DNA of 64,000 nt from Curvibacter sp. PD_MW3 (GTDB taxonomy: Bacteria > Pseudomonadota > Gammaproteobacteria > Burkholderiales > Burkholderiaceae_C): NCBI GenBank assembly GCA_002633085.1, contig NSIV01000001.1:806001-870000 (forward strand), read 5' to 3'. Within the stretch, counting starts at the first letter, position 1, and the number at the start of each line of letters is the position of its first letter. Shown here piece by piece: positions 36,602 to 46,412 of the stretch. The position numbers were made by a program, and so were the translations under genes. Under the pieces are notes generated by a model. That model worked only from the letters and a program-made list of their open reading frames with translations, searched no databases and had not been told where the DNA came from.

Positions 36602-38901
36602 TTGGCATCATCCTTCTTGTCGCCGACGGCAGAGTCCACCGCGTCGTCCATGTCCACATCCATGTTGCGCGCCTGCGCCTGGTACAAGCCGTAGTAGGCC
36701 CCCTCTTGCGCCATGAGTTCGTCGTGGGTGCCTTCTTCCACCACCTGACCGCGGTCCAGCACCACCAGCCGGTCAGCGCGCTGCAGGGTGGAGAGACGGT
36801 GTGCAATGGCGATGGTGGTGCGGCCCTGCACCAGGTTTTCCAGCGCCTTCTGAATTTCTTTTTCGGTCTCGGAATCGACCGAGGCGGTGGCCTCGTCGAG
36901 GATCAGGATGCGCGGGTCGATCAGCAGTGCGCGAGCGATCGAGATACGCTGGCGCTCGCCACCCGACAGGCCCTGGCCGCGCTCGCCCACCATGGAGTCA
37001 TAACCCTGCGCCAGACGCAGGATGAACTCGTGGGCATGGGCAGCACGCGCGGCGGCAATGATTTCCTCGCGCGTGGCATCGGGCCGGCCATAGGCAATGT
37101 TGTCGGCAATGGTGCCGAAAAAGAGGAAAGGCTCCTGCAGTACCAGGCCGATGTTGCGCCGGTATTCAGCCACCGGCAGGGCCCGGATGTCCACGCCATC
37201 GACACGGATGCTGCCCTCCGACACATCGTAGAAGCGGCAGATCAGGTTGACCAGCGTGCTTTTGCCGGAGCCGCTGTGACCGACCAGACCAATCATCTGG
37301 CCGGGTTCGATGGTCAGGTTGATGCCGCGGTTGACTTCGCGGTTGCCATAGCGGAAACCGACATCGCGCACCTCGATGCGCCCCTTCACGTGGTCCAGAT
37401 GCACTGGCTGCGTCGGCTCCGGCACACTGGAAACATGGTCGAGGATGTCGAAGATGCGCTTGGCCGCCGAGGCGGATTTTTCGGTCCACGACACGATGCG
37501 ACTCATGGAGTCGAGCCGACCATAGAAGCGGCTGATGTAGGCAATGAAGGCCGTCAGCACACCCACCGTGATCTGCTCATGCGCCACCAGCCAGACACCG
37601 AAGGCCCAGACCACCAGCAGGCCGACCTCGGTGAGGAAGGAGACGCTCGGCGTGAACAGCGACCAGACGCGGTTGAGCTTGTCGTTGACCACCAGGTTGT
37701 GGCGGTTGGCGTCATGGAAGCGCCTGGACTCGCGTTTTTCCTGGGCAAAGGCCTTGACCACGCGGATGCCGGGAATGGTGTCGGCCAACACGCTGGTAAC
37801 CTCGGACCAGACGCGGTCGATTTTCTCGAACCCGGTCTTGAGGCGATCGCGCACGGCGTGGATCATCCAGATGATGATGGGTAGCGGCAGCAGGGTCACC
37901 AGGGCCAGCCAGGGGTTGATGGAAAACAGGATGGCGGCCGTCATCGCCAGCATCAGCACGTCGGTGGCGAAGTCCAGCAGGTGCAGCGAGAGGAAGACGC
38001 AGATGCGGTCGGTCTCGCTGCCAATGCGGGCCATCAGGTCGCCGGTGCGTTTGCCACCGAAATACTCCAGCGAGAGATGCAGCAGGTGATCGTAGGTGGT
38101 GGTACGCAGGTCGGCACCGATGCGCTCGGACACCAGCGCCAGAATGTAGGTGCGCGCCCAGGTCAACACCCAGGCCAGCAAGGCCGAGCCGAACAGGCCG
38201 CCCAGATAGAGCGCCACCAGCATCGGGTCGATCTGCTGCCCGTTCTGGAACGGGATCAGCACATCGTCCATCAACGGCATGGTGAGGTAGGGCGGCACCA
38301 GGCTGGCCGCCGTTCCCAGCAGGGTCAGCACAAACCCCCAGAACAGCTGAACCCGGTAGGGCCGGGCAAAGCGCCAGAGCCGGAACAGGGTCCAGGTGGA
38401 CGGTGGGGTATGAATAACCTTGGTGCAGATCGGACATTCATCCTGGTCCGGGGCCAACGGTGCCTTGCAACTGGGACAGACGTGCCCAGGAGGCTGCACC
38501 ACAGGCCGGCCGCTGAGATGGCTTTCCAGCTGCAGGCGAAACTGGTCGTACAGCCGGATGGCCTGCAGGTTCTGGCCCAGTGTGAAGCGCCAGCTGGCCA
38601 ACAGGCCGGAGGGGTCCACCAGGTCCAGGTGCCCCACGCCCGCATGGTCATGGTGATTCAGGGCCAAACCGGACCGATAATCCCATGTCTGCCAGCCGGC
38701 GTCCCCTGGGGTGCGACTGAACAGACGCCGGTCGGTCACCGCCACCAGTCCGCGGACGAAACGAAGTTGGGTGTCGAGGTCAACCTCCAGCACGGCTAGA
38801 ACGTTTTCTCCAGGTTGGAGAAGTGACCGCGCCTCCTGACGCCAATCAGCCGGGATCTCGTTGATTGATAATTCGATAGCGGCTGAATTGTGGTGTGTCA
38901 T
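36598..38901 (-). CDS. ABC transporter (fused permease-ATPase) with PH-like and zinc-ribbon N-terminus, cyanophycin-linked
   Basis: Half-size ABC exporter, 767 residues from ATG 38901 (a TTG at 38967 is possible but lies in less conserved sequence). Residues 1-135 resemble a membrane-associated PH-like fold ([20 protein letters not shown]). A four-cysteine zinc ribbon follows (C142, C145, C156, C159). Six membrane helices occupy about 175-470. The ATPase has Walker [10 protein letters not shown], signature LSGGERQR and Walker [15 protein letters not shown]. The soluble N-terminal extension is unusual for this exporter class. It is divergent from cphA-prime and coupled to DUF1854. The transported substrate is unknown. 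Confidence 0.85.
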   Translation of the reverse strand: MTHHNSAAIELSINEIPADWRQEARSLLQPGENVLAVLEVDLDTQLRFVRGLVAVTDRRLFSRTPGDAGWQTWDYRSGLALNHHDHAGVGHLDLVDPSGLLASWRFTLGQNLQAIRLYDQFRLQLESHLSGRPVVQPPGHVCPSCKAPLAPDQDECPICTKVIHTPPSTWTLFRLWRFARPYRVQLFWGFVLTLLGTAASLVPPYLTMPLMDDVLIPFQNGQQIDPMLVALYLGGLFGSALLAWVLTWARTYILALVSERIGADLRTTTYDHLLHLSLEYFGGKRTGDLMARIGSETDRICVFLSLHLLDFATDVLMLAMTAAILFSINPWLALVTLLPLPIIIWMIHAVRDRLKTGFEKIDRVWSEVTSVLADTIPGIRVVKAFAQEKRESRRFHDANRHNLVVNDKLNRVWSLFTPSVSFLTEVGLLVVWAFGVWLVAHEQITVGVLTAFIAYISRFYGRLDSMSRIVSWTEKSASAAKRIFDILDHVSSVPEPTQPVHLDHVKGRIEVRDVGFRYGNREVNRGINLTIEPGQMIGLVGHSGSGKSTLVNLICRFYDVSEGSIRVDGVDIRALPVAEYRRNIGLVLQEPFLFFGTIADNIAYGRPDATREEIIAAARAAHAHEFILRLAQGYDSMVGERGQGLSGGERQRISIARALLIDPRILILDEATASVDSETEKEIQKALENLVQGRTTIAIAHRLSTLQRADRLVVLDRGQVVEEGTHDELMAQEGAYYGLYQAQARNMDVDMDDAVDSAVGDKKDDAK

Positions 38902-39103
38902 GGAGTCCAGAGTGGTTTGTGCAGGTGGGTGGTTTGCTGCCGTGCCTGTGTCTTTTGCGATGTGCAACTGACTTGACGATATACGATGGGCGTCGTTTTT
39001 TGAAGTGATTGTTGGGATACGACTGTGCCAAGACCAGGGTCAGCTCATGCAAACCAGAATGCCGCGCGTGACGCTTGCTTGATTGCCAGACCTGCTTAGA
39101 TTC
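38902..39103. promoter_or_regulatory. Divergent promoter region of the cyanophycin locus
   Basis: A 202-base gap between the leftward ABC-DUF1854 pair and the rightward cphA genes. It is AT-richer near 38975-39020 (ACGATATACGATGGG, CGTTTTTTGAAGTGATTG), where promoters are most likely. No clear operator or sigma54 element was seen. Confidence 0.5.
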
Positions 39104-41269
39104 ATGACAACGAAAAATATTCAATTCCTGCGAGTCACCCATTTGCGTGGACCCAACATCTGGACTTACCGTCCGGTGATCGAGGCTTGGGTCGATATCG
39201 GCGAGCTGGAACACTACCCATCCAACACCATCCCTGGATTCTACGAGCGTTTGACGGCCATGCTGCCCACCCTGGCGGAACACCGCTGTGGCGTGGGGGA
39301 ACCCGGCGGCTTTCTGATGCGCCTGCGCGAAGGCACCTGGGCCGCGCACATCCTCGAACACGTGGTGCTGGAGTTGCAGAACCTGGCAGGCATGCAGACC
39401 GGCTTTGGCAAGGCCCGCATGACCTCGGCCCACGGCATCTACAAACTGGCTTTCCGCACCCGGCAGGAAGACGTGGGTCGCGCCGCTCTGCAAGCCGGCC
39501 GCGACCTGGTGATGGCCGCGATCGAAGACCGGCCTTATGACGTGGCTGGCGCCGTGAATCAGTTGCGTGAGCTGTGCGACAAGGTCTGCCTGGGACCGAG
39601 CACGGCCAATATCGTCGATGCAGCCAGTGAGCGCCGCATTCCACACATCCGGCTGACCAGTGGCAACCTGGTCCAGTTGGGCTACGGCACGCGCCAGCAC
39701 CGCATCTGGACCGCCGAGACCGATCAGACCAGCGCGATTGCCGAGAGCATCGCCAGCGACAAGCACATGACCAAGGGCCTGCTGCAGTCCTGTGGCGTGC
39801 CGGTGCCCGAAGGCCAGGAAGTCGACAGTGCCGAGGCAGCCTGGGAAGCCGCACAGGACATCGGCTTGCCGGTGGTCGTCAAGCCGACCGATGCCAACCA
39901 TGGCCGCGGCGTGTTCACCGACCTCAACACCCGCGCCGAAATTGAAAAAGCCTACGTGGCTGCCGATGCCGAAGGCAGCGGCGTGCTGGTGGAAAAATTC
40001 ATCCGTGGCGATGCCCACCGCCTGCTGGTGGTTGGCAAGCGCGTTGTCGCCGCCACCCGCGGCAAGATGCAGACCGTCGTCGGTGATGGCCGCTCCACGG
40101 TGCGCCATCTGATCGAGAGCCAGATCAACAGCGACCCGCGCTGCGGCGTCGAGGAAGAGTTCCCGCTGGAGCCACTGGTTCTGGACAAGGAGCCGATTGC
40201 GCAACTCGAACTGGAGCGCCAGGGCCTGACCGGCGAATCGGTGCCGGAAGCCGGCCGAACCATCCTGGTCAAGCGCCAGGGCGACCTGGCCTACGACGTC
40301 ACCGACCAGGTACACCCCCAGGTGGCGTCGGCCGCCGCGCTGGCAGCCCGCGTGATCGGGCTGGACATTGCTGGCATCGACCTGGTGGCTGAAGACATCG
40401 GCCGCCCGCTCAAGGAGCAGGGCGGCGCCATCATCGAAGTCAATGCCGGCCCGGGCCTGCTGATGCACATCAAGCCGGCCGAAGGCCAGCCGCGTCCGGT
40501 GGGCCAGGCCATCGTCGACCATCTGTTTCCCGGTGATGACCAGGGCCGTATCCCGATCGTCGGCATCACCGGCAGCCAGCACACCACACGCATCGCGCGT
40601 CTGGTCGCCTGGCTGCTGCACATCAACGGCACTCAGGTCGGTCTGGCCTGCCAGGACGGCTTCTTCCTCGGCGCGCGCCAGGTTGATAGTGCCGACAGCG
40701 TCCACTGGGAAGCTGGCCAGCGCCTGCTGATCAACCGTTCGGTCGAAGCCGCCGTGCTCGAGCACAGCAACCGTGCCATCCTGTCCGAAGGACTGGCCTA
40801 TGACCGCTGCACCGTCGGCGTCGTCACCGACCTGGGTAATCTGGACGAGCTGTCTGACTTCTACATCGACGATGCCGACCGACTCTACAACGTGGTGCGC
40901 ACGCAAGTCGATGTCGTGCTGCCGCATGGCACGGTGGTGCTCAATGCCGCCAACCCCCAAGTGGTGGAAATGGCGGAGCTGTGCGACGGCAAGGTCATCT
41001 TCTACGGCCTCGATGCGGAACTCGAAGCCATCGCCGCACACCGCGCCAGCGGTGAACGCGCCGTCTTCCTGCGCGAGCGGCAGATCATCCTGGCCCAGGG
41101 CATGGACGAAGTGAGCCAGATCCCGCTGGAATCGCTGGCCCCGGCGAAAGCCGAAAAACCCGAAATGGTGATGGCTGCCGTGGCCGCCGCCTGGGCACTG
41201 GGCATCACACCCGAACTGATCGGCGCCGGCCTGCGCACCTTCAACCCGACTCCCAAGAAAAACTTCTGA
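39104..41269 (+). CDS. cphA': Cyanophycin synthetase-like protein with degenerate Mur-ligase site (CphA-prime/CphA2 type)
   Basis: 721 residues from ATG 39104. The N-terminal and ATP-grasp parts (about 1-470) are well preserved (VVVKPTDANHGRGV at 257-270; IIEVNAGPGLLMHIKP at 443-457). The following Mur-ligase-like domain has lost its P-loop: GITGSQHTTR at 487-496 replaces the GTNGKTTT of the partner gene, so the essential lysine is missing. The LETARGG and TNVG..DHLG motifs have become LEHSNRA and TDLGNLDEL. The C-terminal Mur domain is absent (about 137 residues shorter than its neighbour). With only the ATP-grasp site left it should catalyse one kind of bond at most. Cyanobacterial CphA2, similarly reduced, polymerises beta-Asp-Arg dipeptides; the same role here is an inference. 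Confidence 0.88.
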   Translation: MTTKNIQFLRVTHLRGPNIWTYRPVIEAWVDIGELEHYPSNTIPGFYERLTAMLPTLAEHRCGVGEPGGFLMRLREGTWAAHILEHVVLELQNLAGMQTGFGKARMTSAHGIYKLAFRTRQEDVGRAALQAGRDLVMAAIEDRPYDVAGAVNQLRELCDKVCLGPSTANIVDAASERRIPHIRLTSGNLVQLGYGTRQHRIWTAETDQTSAIAESIASDKHMTKGLLQSCGVPVPEGQEVDSAEAAWEAAQDIGLPVVVKPTDANHGRGVFTDLNTRAEIEKAYVAADAEGSGVLVEKFIRGDAHRLLVVGKRVVAATRGKMQTVVGDGRSTVRHLIESQINSDPRCGVEEEFPLEPLVLDKEPIAQLELERQGLTGESVPEAGRTILVKRQGDLAYDVTDQVHPQVASAAALAARVIGLDIAGIDLVAEDIGRPLKEQGGAIIEVNAGPGLLMHIKPAEGQPRPVGQAIVDHLFPGDDQGRIPIVGITGSQHTTRIARLVAWLLHINGTQVGLACQDGFFLGARQVDSADSVHWEAGQRLLINRSVEAAVLEHSNRAILSEGLAYDRCTVGVVTDLGNLDELSDFYIDDADRLYNVVRTQVDVVLPHGTVVLNAANPQVVEMAELCDGKVIFYGLDAELEAIAAHRASGERAVFLRERQIILAQGMDEVSQIPLESLAPAKAEKPEMVMAAVAAAWALGITPELIGAGLRTFNPTPKKNF

Positions 41270-41273
41270 GCAT

Positions 41274-43850
41274 ATGGACGTCTCACGCATCCGCGCCCTG
41301 CGCGGGCCCAATCTGTGGAGTCATCACACGGCCATTGAAGCGGTTGTGACCTGCACACCCGCCGAATGTGCCGTCAGCACACGTAACGGGTTCGAAGCCC
41401 GGCTACGTGCCCGCTTCCCCCAGATTCGCGCCTTGCGCCCCAGTGGTCACGACGAAACCGTGCCCATGGCCCATGTGTTGGAACTGGTGGCGCTCGACCT
41501 GCAGGCCCAGGCGGGCTGTCCGGTCACCTTCAGCCGCACCACCGCGACCCCCGAGGCCGGCGTCTATCAGGTGGTGGTCGAGTACTCCGAAGAGGAAGTT
41601 GGTCGCTTGGCAATGGAGCTGGCCCAAGCCCTTTGCCAGTCGGCCCAGCAGGACACGCCCTTCGACCTGGAACAGGCGCTCGACCAGTTGCGCGAACTGG
41701 ATGAAGACGTGCGCCTGGGACCGAGCACCGGCTCCATTGCCGTCGCCGCCGCAGCACGCCAGATCCCCTACCGCCGCATGACGCAGGGCAGCATGATCCA
41801 GTTCGGCTGGGGCAGCAAGCAGCGCCGTATCCAGGCGGCTGAAATGGACGTCACCAGCGCAATTGCCGAAGCCATCGCACAGGACAAGCAGCTCACCAAA
41901 AAACTGCTGGCCAGCGCCGGCGTGCCGGTGCCGCTGGGCTTCGAAGTTGCATCCCCCGAAGAGGCCTGGAAGGCCGCGCGCAAGATCGGTCTGCCGGTGG
42001 TGATCAAGCCGAAGAACGGCAACCAGGGCAAGGGCGTGACGGTCAACATCACGACGCATGAGCAACTGATGGCGGCCTATGCGGCTGCGGCCGAATTCGA
42101 TGACGAAATTCTGGTTGAGCGCTTCATGCCCGGCAACGACTTCCGCTTGCTGGTGGTCGGCAACAAGCTGGTGGCCGCCGCACGGCGTGACCCGCCCAGC
42201 GTGGTGGGAGACGGTCTGCACAGCGTGCGCGAGCTGGTGGAAGAGGTCAACAAGGACCCGCGCCGCGGCACTGGTCATGCCACCTCCCTGACCAAAATCC
42301 GCTTTGACGATATCGCCCTCTCTTGCCTGACGGCCCAGGGCCTGAACGCCGATTCGGTGCCTCCCAAAGGCAAACGCGTCTCGCTGCGTCACAACGCCAA
42401 CCTGTCCACCGGCGGCTCAGCCACCGATGTCACCGACGACGTGCACCCCGAAGTGGCGCAGCGCGCCGTGGCGGCCGCGCAGATGGTGGGACTGGAGATC
42501 TGCGGCGTGGACGTGGTGTGCGATAGCGTCCATCAGCCACTCGAAGAACAGGGCGGCGGTGTGGTCGAGGTCAATGCTGCACCAGGCCTGCGCATGCACT
42601 TGTCACCCTCCTACGGCAAGGGCCGTCCGGTGGGCGAGGCCATCATCTCCGCCATGTTCCCCGAAGGCGAGAACGGTCGCATCCCGTTGGTGGCGGTGAC
42701 CGGCACCAACGGCAAGACCACCACCGTGCGCCTGATCGCCCACCTGCTGGCCCAGAAGGGTCTGTGTGTTGGCATGACCAGCACCGACGGTGTCTACATT
42801 GATGGCGAGCGGATTGATACCGGCGATTGCAGTGGCCCCAAGAGCGCGCGCAACGTGCTGCAGCACCCCGACGTCGACGCCGCCGTGCTGGAGACCGCAC
42901 GCGGCGGCATGCTGCGCGAAGGCCTGGCCTTTGACCGCTGCGATGTGGCCGTCGTCACCAATGTCGGCAGCGGCGACCACCTTGGCCTGAACTACATCAC
43001 CACGGTTGAAGACCTGGCGGTGCTCAAGCGTGTGATCGTGCAGAACATCGCCGACAAGGGCATGGCCGTGCTCAACGCCACCGACCCGATTGTTGCTGGT
43101 ATGGCGGCTCATTGCCGCGGTGCCGTCACCTTCTTCGGCATGGACCGCAACCATGCCGTGATGGCCACGCACCTGGCCCAGGGACGCCGTGCCATCTATG
43201 TCGAAGACGGCCAACTGATTGCCGCCGAAGGCACGGCACAGCACAGGATTGCGCTGGCTGATGTGCCGCTCACGCTGCAAGGCACCATCGGCTTCCAGGT
43301 CGAGAACGTAATGGCTGCCGTCGGCGCGGCCTGGGGTCTGGGCCTGGACTGGGCTCTGGTATGCCAGGGGTTGGCCAGTTTCGTCAACGACAGCGACAAC
43401 GCACAGGGACGCTTCAACCTGTTCCACTACCGCGGCGCCACGGTGATTGCCGATTACGGCCACAACCCGGATGCCATGCTGGCCCTGGTCCGCGCGGTGG
43501 AAGCCATGCCGGCCAAGCGCCGCTCCGTTGTCATCAGCGGTGCCGGCGACCGGCGCGACGAAGACATCCGTGAACAGACCCGCATCCTGGGCGATGCTTT
43601 TGACGAAGTGGTGCTGTACCAGGATGCCTGCCAGCGCGGTCGCGCCGACGGCGAAGTGCTGGCCCTGCTGCGCGAGGGCCTGGAGGATGCCAAACGCACC
43701 CGCGACATGCAGGAAGTCCACGGCGAGTTCCTCGCGATTGATCTGGCCATGGACAAGCTATGCGAGGGTGATCTGTGCCTGATCCTGGTTGATCAGGTGG
43801 AAGAGGCACTGGCCCACATCGCTGCGCGCATTGAGCGCGACAAGGCCTGA
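41274..43850 (+). CDS. cphA: Cyanophycin synthetase
   Basis: Makes the storage polymer multi-L-arginyl-poly-L-aspartate, using ATP to add Asp to the backbone (ATP-grasp domain) and Arg to the side chain (Mur-ligase domain). 858 residues, usual length. ATP-grasp signatures VVIKPKNGNQGKGV (242-255) and EVNAAPGLRMH (432-442) are intact; the Mur P-loop GTNGKTT (477-483, K481), LETARGGMLREG, TNVGSGDHLG and the C-terminal YGHNPDAM motif are all present. It starts 4 bases after the cphA-prime stop, so the two are co-translated. No cyanophycinase (cphB) or isoaspartyl peptidase gene is in the window. Confidence 0.95.
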   Translation: MDVSRIRALRGPNLWSHHTAIEAVVTCTPAECAVSTRNGFEARLRARFPQIRALRPSGHDETVPMAHVLELVALDLQAQAGCPVTFSRTTATPEAGVYQVVVEYSEEEVGRLAMELAQALCQSAQQDTPFDLEQALDQLRELDEDVRLGPSTGSIAVAAAARQIPYRRMTQGSMIQFGWGSKQRRIQAAEMDVTSAIAEAIAQDKQLTKKLLASAGVPVPLGFEVASPEEAWKAARKIGLPVVIKPKNGNQGKGVTVNITTHEQLMAAYAAAAEFDDEILVERFMPGNDFRLLVVGNKLVAAARRDPPSVVGDGLHSVRELVEEVNKDPRRGTGHATSLTKIRFDDIALSCLTAQGLNADSVPPKGKRVSLRHNANLSTGGSATDVTDDVHPEVAQRAVAAAQMVGLEICGVDVVCDSVHQPLEEQGGGVVEVNAAPGLRMHLSPSYGKGRPVGEAIISAMFPEGENGRIPLVAVTGTNGKTTTVRLIAHLLAQKGLCVGMTSTDGVYIDGERIDTGDCSGPKSARNVLQHPDVDAAVLETARGGMLREGLAFDRCDVAVVTNVGSGDHLGLNYITTVEDLAVLKRVIVQNIADKGMAVLNATDPIVAGMAAHCRGAVTFFGMDRNHAVMATHLAQGRRAIYVEDGQLIAAEGTAQHRIALADVPLTLQGTIGFQVENVMAAVGAAWGLGLDWALVCQGLASFVNDSDNAQGRFNLFHYRGATVIADYGHNPDAMLALVRAVEAMPAKRRSVVISGAGDRRDEDIREQTRILGDAFDEVVLYQDACQRGRADGEVLALLREGLEDAKRTRDMQEVHGEFLAIDLAMDKLCEGDLCLILVDQVEEALAHIAARIERDKA

Positions 43851-43862
43851 CCATCCGATCCC

Positions 43863-43886
43863 TCCTGGCCATTGCGGCGGCCAGGA
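43863..43886. terminator. Hairpin between converging cphA and gpsA
   Basis: An 8-bp stem TCCTGGCC / GGCCAGGA with an 8-base loop in the 46-base gap between the two stop codons. It lacks a clear T-run on either strand. Confidence 0.5.
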
Positions 43887-43896
43887 TTCCGAGGGC

Positions 43897-44913
43897 TCAG
43901 GCCAGCTCGCTGGCGGGGTCGCGGCCCATTAAAGTGGCCACGGCCTGTGCTGGTTGCATCTGGCCATCCAGCAGGGCCACCACAGCTTGTGCAATCGGCA
44001 TGTCCACGCCTAGGCTCTGCGCCCGCTGCACCACGGTACGGGCGCAATAGACGCCTTCGGCCACATGGCCGAGCGAGGCCACGGCCTGCTGCAGAGTCTG
44101 GCCCTGGGCCAGCAGCAAACCGACCTTGCGGTTGCGGCTGAGGTCACCGGTGGCCGTGAGCACCAGATCGCCCAGGCCGGACAGGCCCATGAAGGTTTCG
44201 GCACGTGCCCCCAGCGCCAGCCCCAAGCGCGTCATTTCAGCCAGCCCGCGCGTGATGAGCGCAGCACGGGCATTGAGCCCCAGGTTCAGGCCATCGCACA
44301 GACCGGTGGCGATGGCCAGCACGTTCTTGACCGCACCGCCGACTTCGACGCCAACAATGTCCTCATTGGCATAGACCCGCAGCGTCGGACTGTGAAAGGC
44401 CTGCACCAGCAGCTCACGCACGCCGGCATGACGGCTGGCCGCCACCAGGGCGGTCGGCTGGCCGCGTGCCACCTCCTGCGCAAAACTCGGGCCGCTGAGC
44501 ACCCCGGCCATCAAATCGGGGGCCACCTGCGCTTGAATTTCGTGCGCCAGCAGCCCCGAGGGGCCTGCTGCAACGGACTCGAAGCCCTTGCACAGCCAGG
44601 CCACCGGCTGCCGGCAACCCTGAATTTGCTGCAGCACCCCACGCAGGCCGGCCATGGGCGTCGCCACGATGACGAGGTCTTGCCCGGCCACCACCGCAGC
44701 CAGATCATGGGCCGGACCGTTGATCACACGCAAGGGCTCAGGCAAAGGCAGCCCCGGCAGGTAACGCGCGTTGACCCGCTCGGCCTGCATGGCGGCCGCC
44801 TGCACCGGATCGCGCGCCCACAGCGTCACCGCATGTTGCGCCAACGGGTTCTGGCTGGCACTCATGGCCAGCGCGGAGCCCCAGGCGCCAGCACCGATTA
44901 CTATGATTTTCAT
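43897..44913 (-). CDS. gpsA: Glycerol-3-phosphate dehydrogenase [NAD(P)+]
   Basis: Reduces dihydroxyacetone phosphate to glycerol-3-phosphate for phospholipid synthesis. 338 residues; Rossmann motif [11 protein letters not shown] at residues 5-15, KGFES near 110, GPSFAQEVA near 140 and the catalytic KNVLAIATG near 190. The start codon and the sequence just upstream (GAGGCGCT) belong to an interspersed repeat copy, which appears to supply the ribosome site. It lies 41 bases downstream of secB in the same direction, as in many proteobacteria. Confidence 0.95.
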   Translation of the reverse strand: MKIIVIGAGAWGSALAMSASQNPLAQHAVTLWARDPVQAAAMQAERVNARYLPGLPLPEPLRVINGPAHDLAAVVAGQDLVIVATPMAGLRGVLQQIQGCRQPVAWLCKGFESVAAGPSGLLAHEIQAQVAPDLMAGVLSGPSFAQEVARGQPTALVAASRHAGVRELLVQAFHSPTLRVYANEDIVGVEVGGAVKNVLAIATGLCDGLNLGLNARAALITRGLAEMTRLGLALGARAETFMGLSGLGDLVLTATGDLSRNRKVGLLLAQGQTLQQAVASLGHVAEGVYCARTVVQRAQSLGVDMPIAQAVVALLDGQMQPAQAVATLMGRDPASELA

Positions 44914-44952
44914 AGCGCCTCGCGCTTATTCAACAAGGGCGGAAGGCCAATT
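44900..44952 (-). repeat. Interspersed repeat, copy 3 (over the gpsA start codon)
   Basis: On the plus strand it begins ACTAT-GATTTTC-ATAGC (44900-44916) and continues in the reverse orientation of the 53965 copy, sharing CGC.TATTC..CAAGG.C. It contains the gpsA ATG (44911-44913) and the GAGG that precedes it. Confidence 0.6.
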
Positions 44953-44954
44953 TC

Positions 44955-45404
44955 TTACTGAACCTGGATTTCGCTGGCTTGCGCCTGCTGTTGCTGCTCG
45001 TACATCGACTGGAAGTTGATTTCCGCCAGATGCACCGGCGGGAAGCCGGCGCGCTGCACGAGATCGGCCACATTGCCGCGCAGGTAGGGGTAGACGATCT
45101 GCGGGCAGGCGATGCCCATGATCGGACCCATCTGGTCGTCCGGCAGGTTGCGAATCTCGAAAATGCCGGCCTGCTTGGCTTCGACCAGGAACACCGTCTT
45201 GTCCAGTACCTTGGTGTGCACAGTCGCCGTCACCACCACCTCGTACACGCCGTCGGCCACGAGGGCCGTTTCAACGCCGAGCTGAATGTCGACGGCCGGC
45301 TGTTCCTGTTGCAACAGGATGGCGGGGGAATTGGGCTGCTCCAGCGAAGCTTCCTTGAGGTAAACGCGCTGGATCTGGAAAACGGGTTCTTGCATGTCAG
45401 CCAT
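44955..45404 (-). CDS. secB: Protein-export chaperone SecB
   Basis: Cytoplasmic tetrameric chaperone delivering unfolded precursors to SecA. 149 residues, normal length; [20 protein letters not shown] at the start and [27 protein letters not shown] in the second half are typical. Upstream of gpsA in a secB-gpsA pair; grxC is the preceding gene but a terminator-like hairpin lies between. Confidence 0.95.
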   Translation of the reverse strand: MADMQEPVFQIQRVYLKEASLEQPNSPAILLQQEQPAVDIQLGVETALVADGVYEVVVTATVHTKVLDKTVFLVEAKQAGIFEIRNLPDDQMGPIMGIACPQIVYPYLRGNVADLVQRAGFPPVHLAEINFQSMYEQQQQAQASEIQVQ

Positions 45405-45438
45405 GGCTTGCTTTCAGAGGTCAAAAATTCGGATCAAA

Positions 45439-45475
45439 ACAACAAAGCCCGCCCGGCATCACACCGAAGCGGGCT
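45439..45475 (-). terminator. Intrinsic terminator after grxC
   Basis: Arms AGCCCGC (45446-45452) and GCGGGCT (45469-45475), followed on the minus strand by the T-rich TTGTTGTTTTGATCC. It ends the leftward rhodanese-grxC transcript before secB. Confidence 0.65.
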
Positions 45476-45569
45476 CACGATCGGGATGGCAGGATTATGT
45501 CAGGCGTCACGCATGAAACCACCGGCCCCAGTCGCCTTGGGACGGGGCCCGGCGGCAACTCACCCGGCA

Positions 45570-45830
45570 TCAACCGGCGTTGAGCAGCGGCACCAGGCCG
45601 CCCTGGGCATCGAGCGCCACCAAGTCATCGCAACCACCCACATGCGTGCTGCCGATGAAGATCTGCGGCACAGTGCGACGCCCGGTGATTTCCATCATGC
45701 TGTTGCGGGCCGCCGGGTCGGTGTCGATGCGGACCTCTTCAATCTGCTCGACACCCTTGGACTTGAGGATCTGCTTGGCGCGGACGCAATAGGGGCAGAC
45801 CGCGGTGGTGTACATCTTCACTGCTTGCAT
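45570..45830 (-). CDS. grxC: Glutaredoxin 3
   Basis: Glutathione-dependent thiol-disulfide oxidoreductase of 86 residues. Active site CPYC at about residues 12-15, cis-proline segment RTVPQIFIG and the GGCDDL glutathione-binding motif are intact. It follows a membrane-anchored rhodanese gene by 51 bases in the same orientation, an arrangement common in betaproteobacteria next to secB. Confidence 0.95.
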   Translation of the reverse strand: MQAVKMYTTAVCPYCVRAKQILKSKGVEQIEEVRIDTDPAARNSMMEITGRRTVPQIFIGSTHVGGCDDLVALDAQGGLVPLLNAG

Positions 45831-45881
45831 GACTTGTTCCCATCAATCATTTGAATTACCTGGGGGCGGAACCGCCCCAAA

Positions 45882-46289
45882 TCAAGCTTTTTCCACCGGC
45901 AGGTTGGCGGCGCGCCAGCTGGACAGACCGCCGCCCAGCGACTGCGCCTTCTGGTAGCCCAGGCCCTTGGCGATGCGCGCGGCACTGTTGGAACGCATGC
46001 CACTCTGGCAGACGAAAATCACCGGCAGCTCCTTGTTCTTCACCACACTGGGCAGCTGGTTCGCCAACTGGCCCAGCGGAATGTGCTTGGCACCGGTGAC
46101 GTGGCCAGCGGCGAACTCAGCCGCTTCGCAGACATCGATCACCACCGCCTTTTCCTGGTTGATGAGTTGCACGGCACCGGTGGCCGTCAAAGAACCGCCC
46201 GCCGCACCGCGCACGGCCGGCCACAGCAGCAGGCCCCCCGAGCTCAGCGCCACGGCAATCAGCATCCAGTTGTCGAGAATGAATTTCAC
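45882..46289 (-). CDS. Membrane-anchored rhodanese-like protein
   Basis: 135 residues from GTG 46289, chosen because AAGGAA lies 5 bases upstream; an ATG at 46322 lacks a ribosome site. An N-terminal helix (about 8-28) anchors the protein; a rhodanese domain follows with the active-site loop CQSGMRS, so the catalytic cysteine is present. Sulfur transfer or thiol chemistry in the cell envelope is likely; the acceptor is unknown. Pairs with grxC. Confidence 0.85.
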   Translation of the reverse strand: MKFILDNWMLIAVALSSGGLLLWPAVRGAAGGSLTATGAVQLINQEKAVVIDVCEAAEFAAGHVTGAKHIPLGQLANQLPSVVKNKELPVIFVCQSGMRSNSAARIAKGLGYQKAQSLGGGLSSWRAANLPVEKA

Positions 46290-46412
46290 TTTGTTCCTTG
46301 TTTTGGCATCGTCTAAAGCCATGATTTTAGAATGGAGGGTTATTTGCTGCAGGACAGGGCGTTTTAACCCCGGCCTGCACCCCGCCAACCGCCCCTGGAA
46401 TCTGCCCACACC

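Noticed and set aside
38846..41311. An 821-codon minus-strand frame opposite cphA-prime
   Set aside because: No family signature, biased composition, and it would overlap the divergent promoter region and the ABC gene start.
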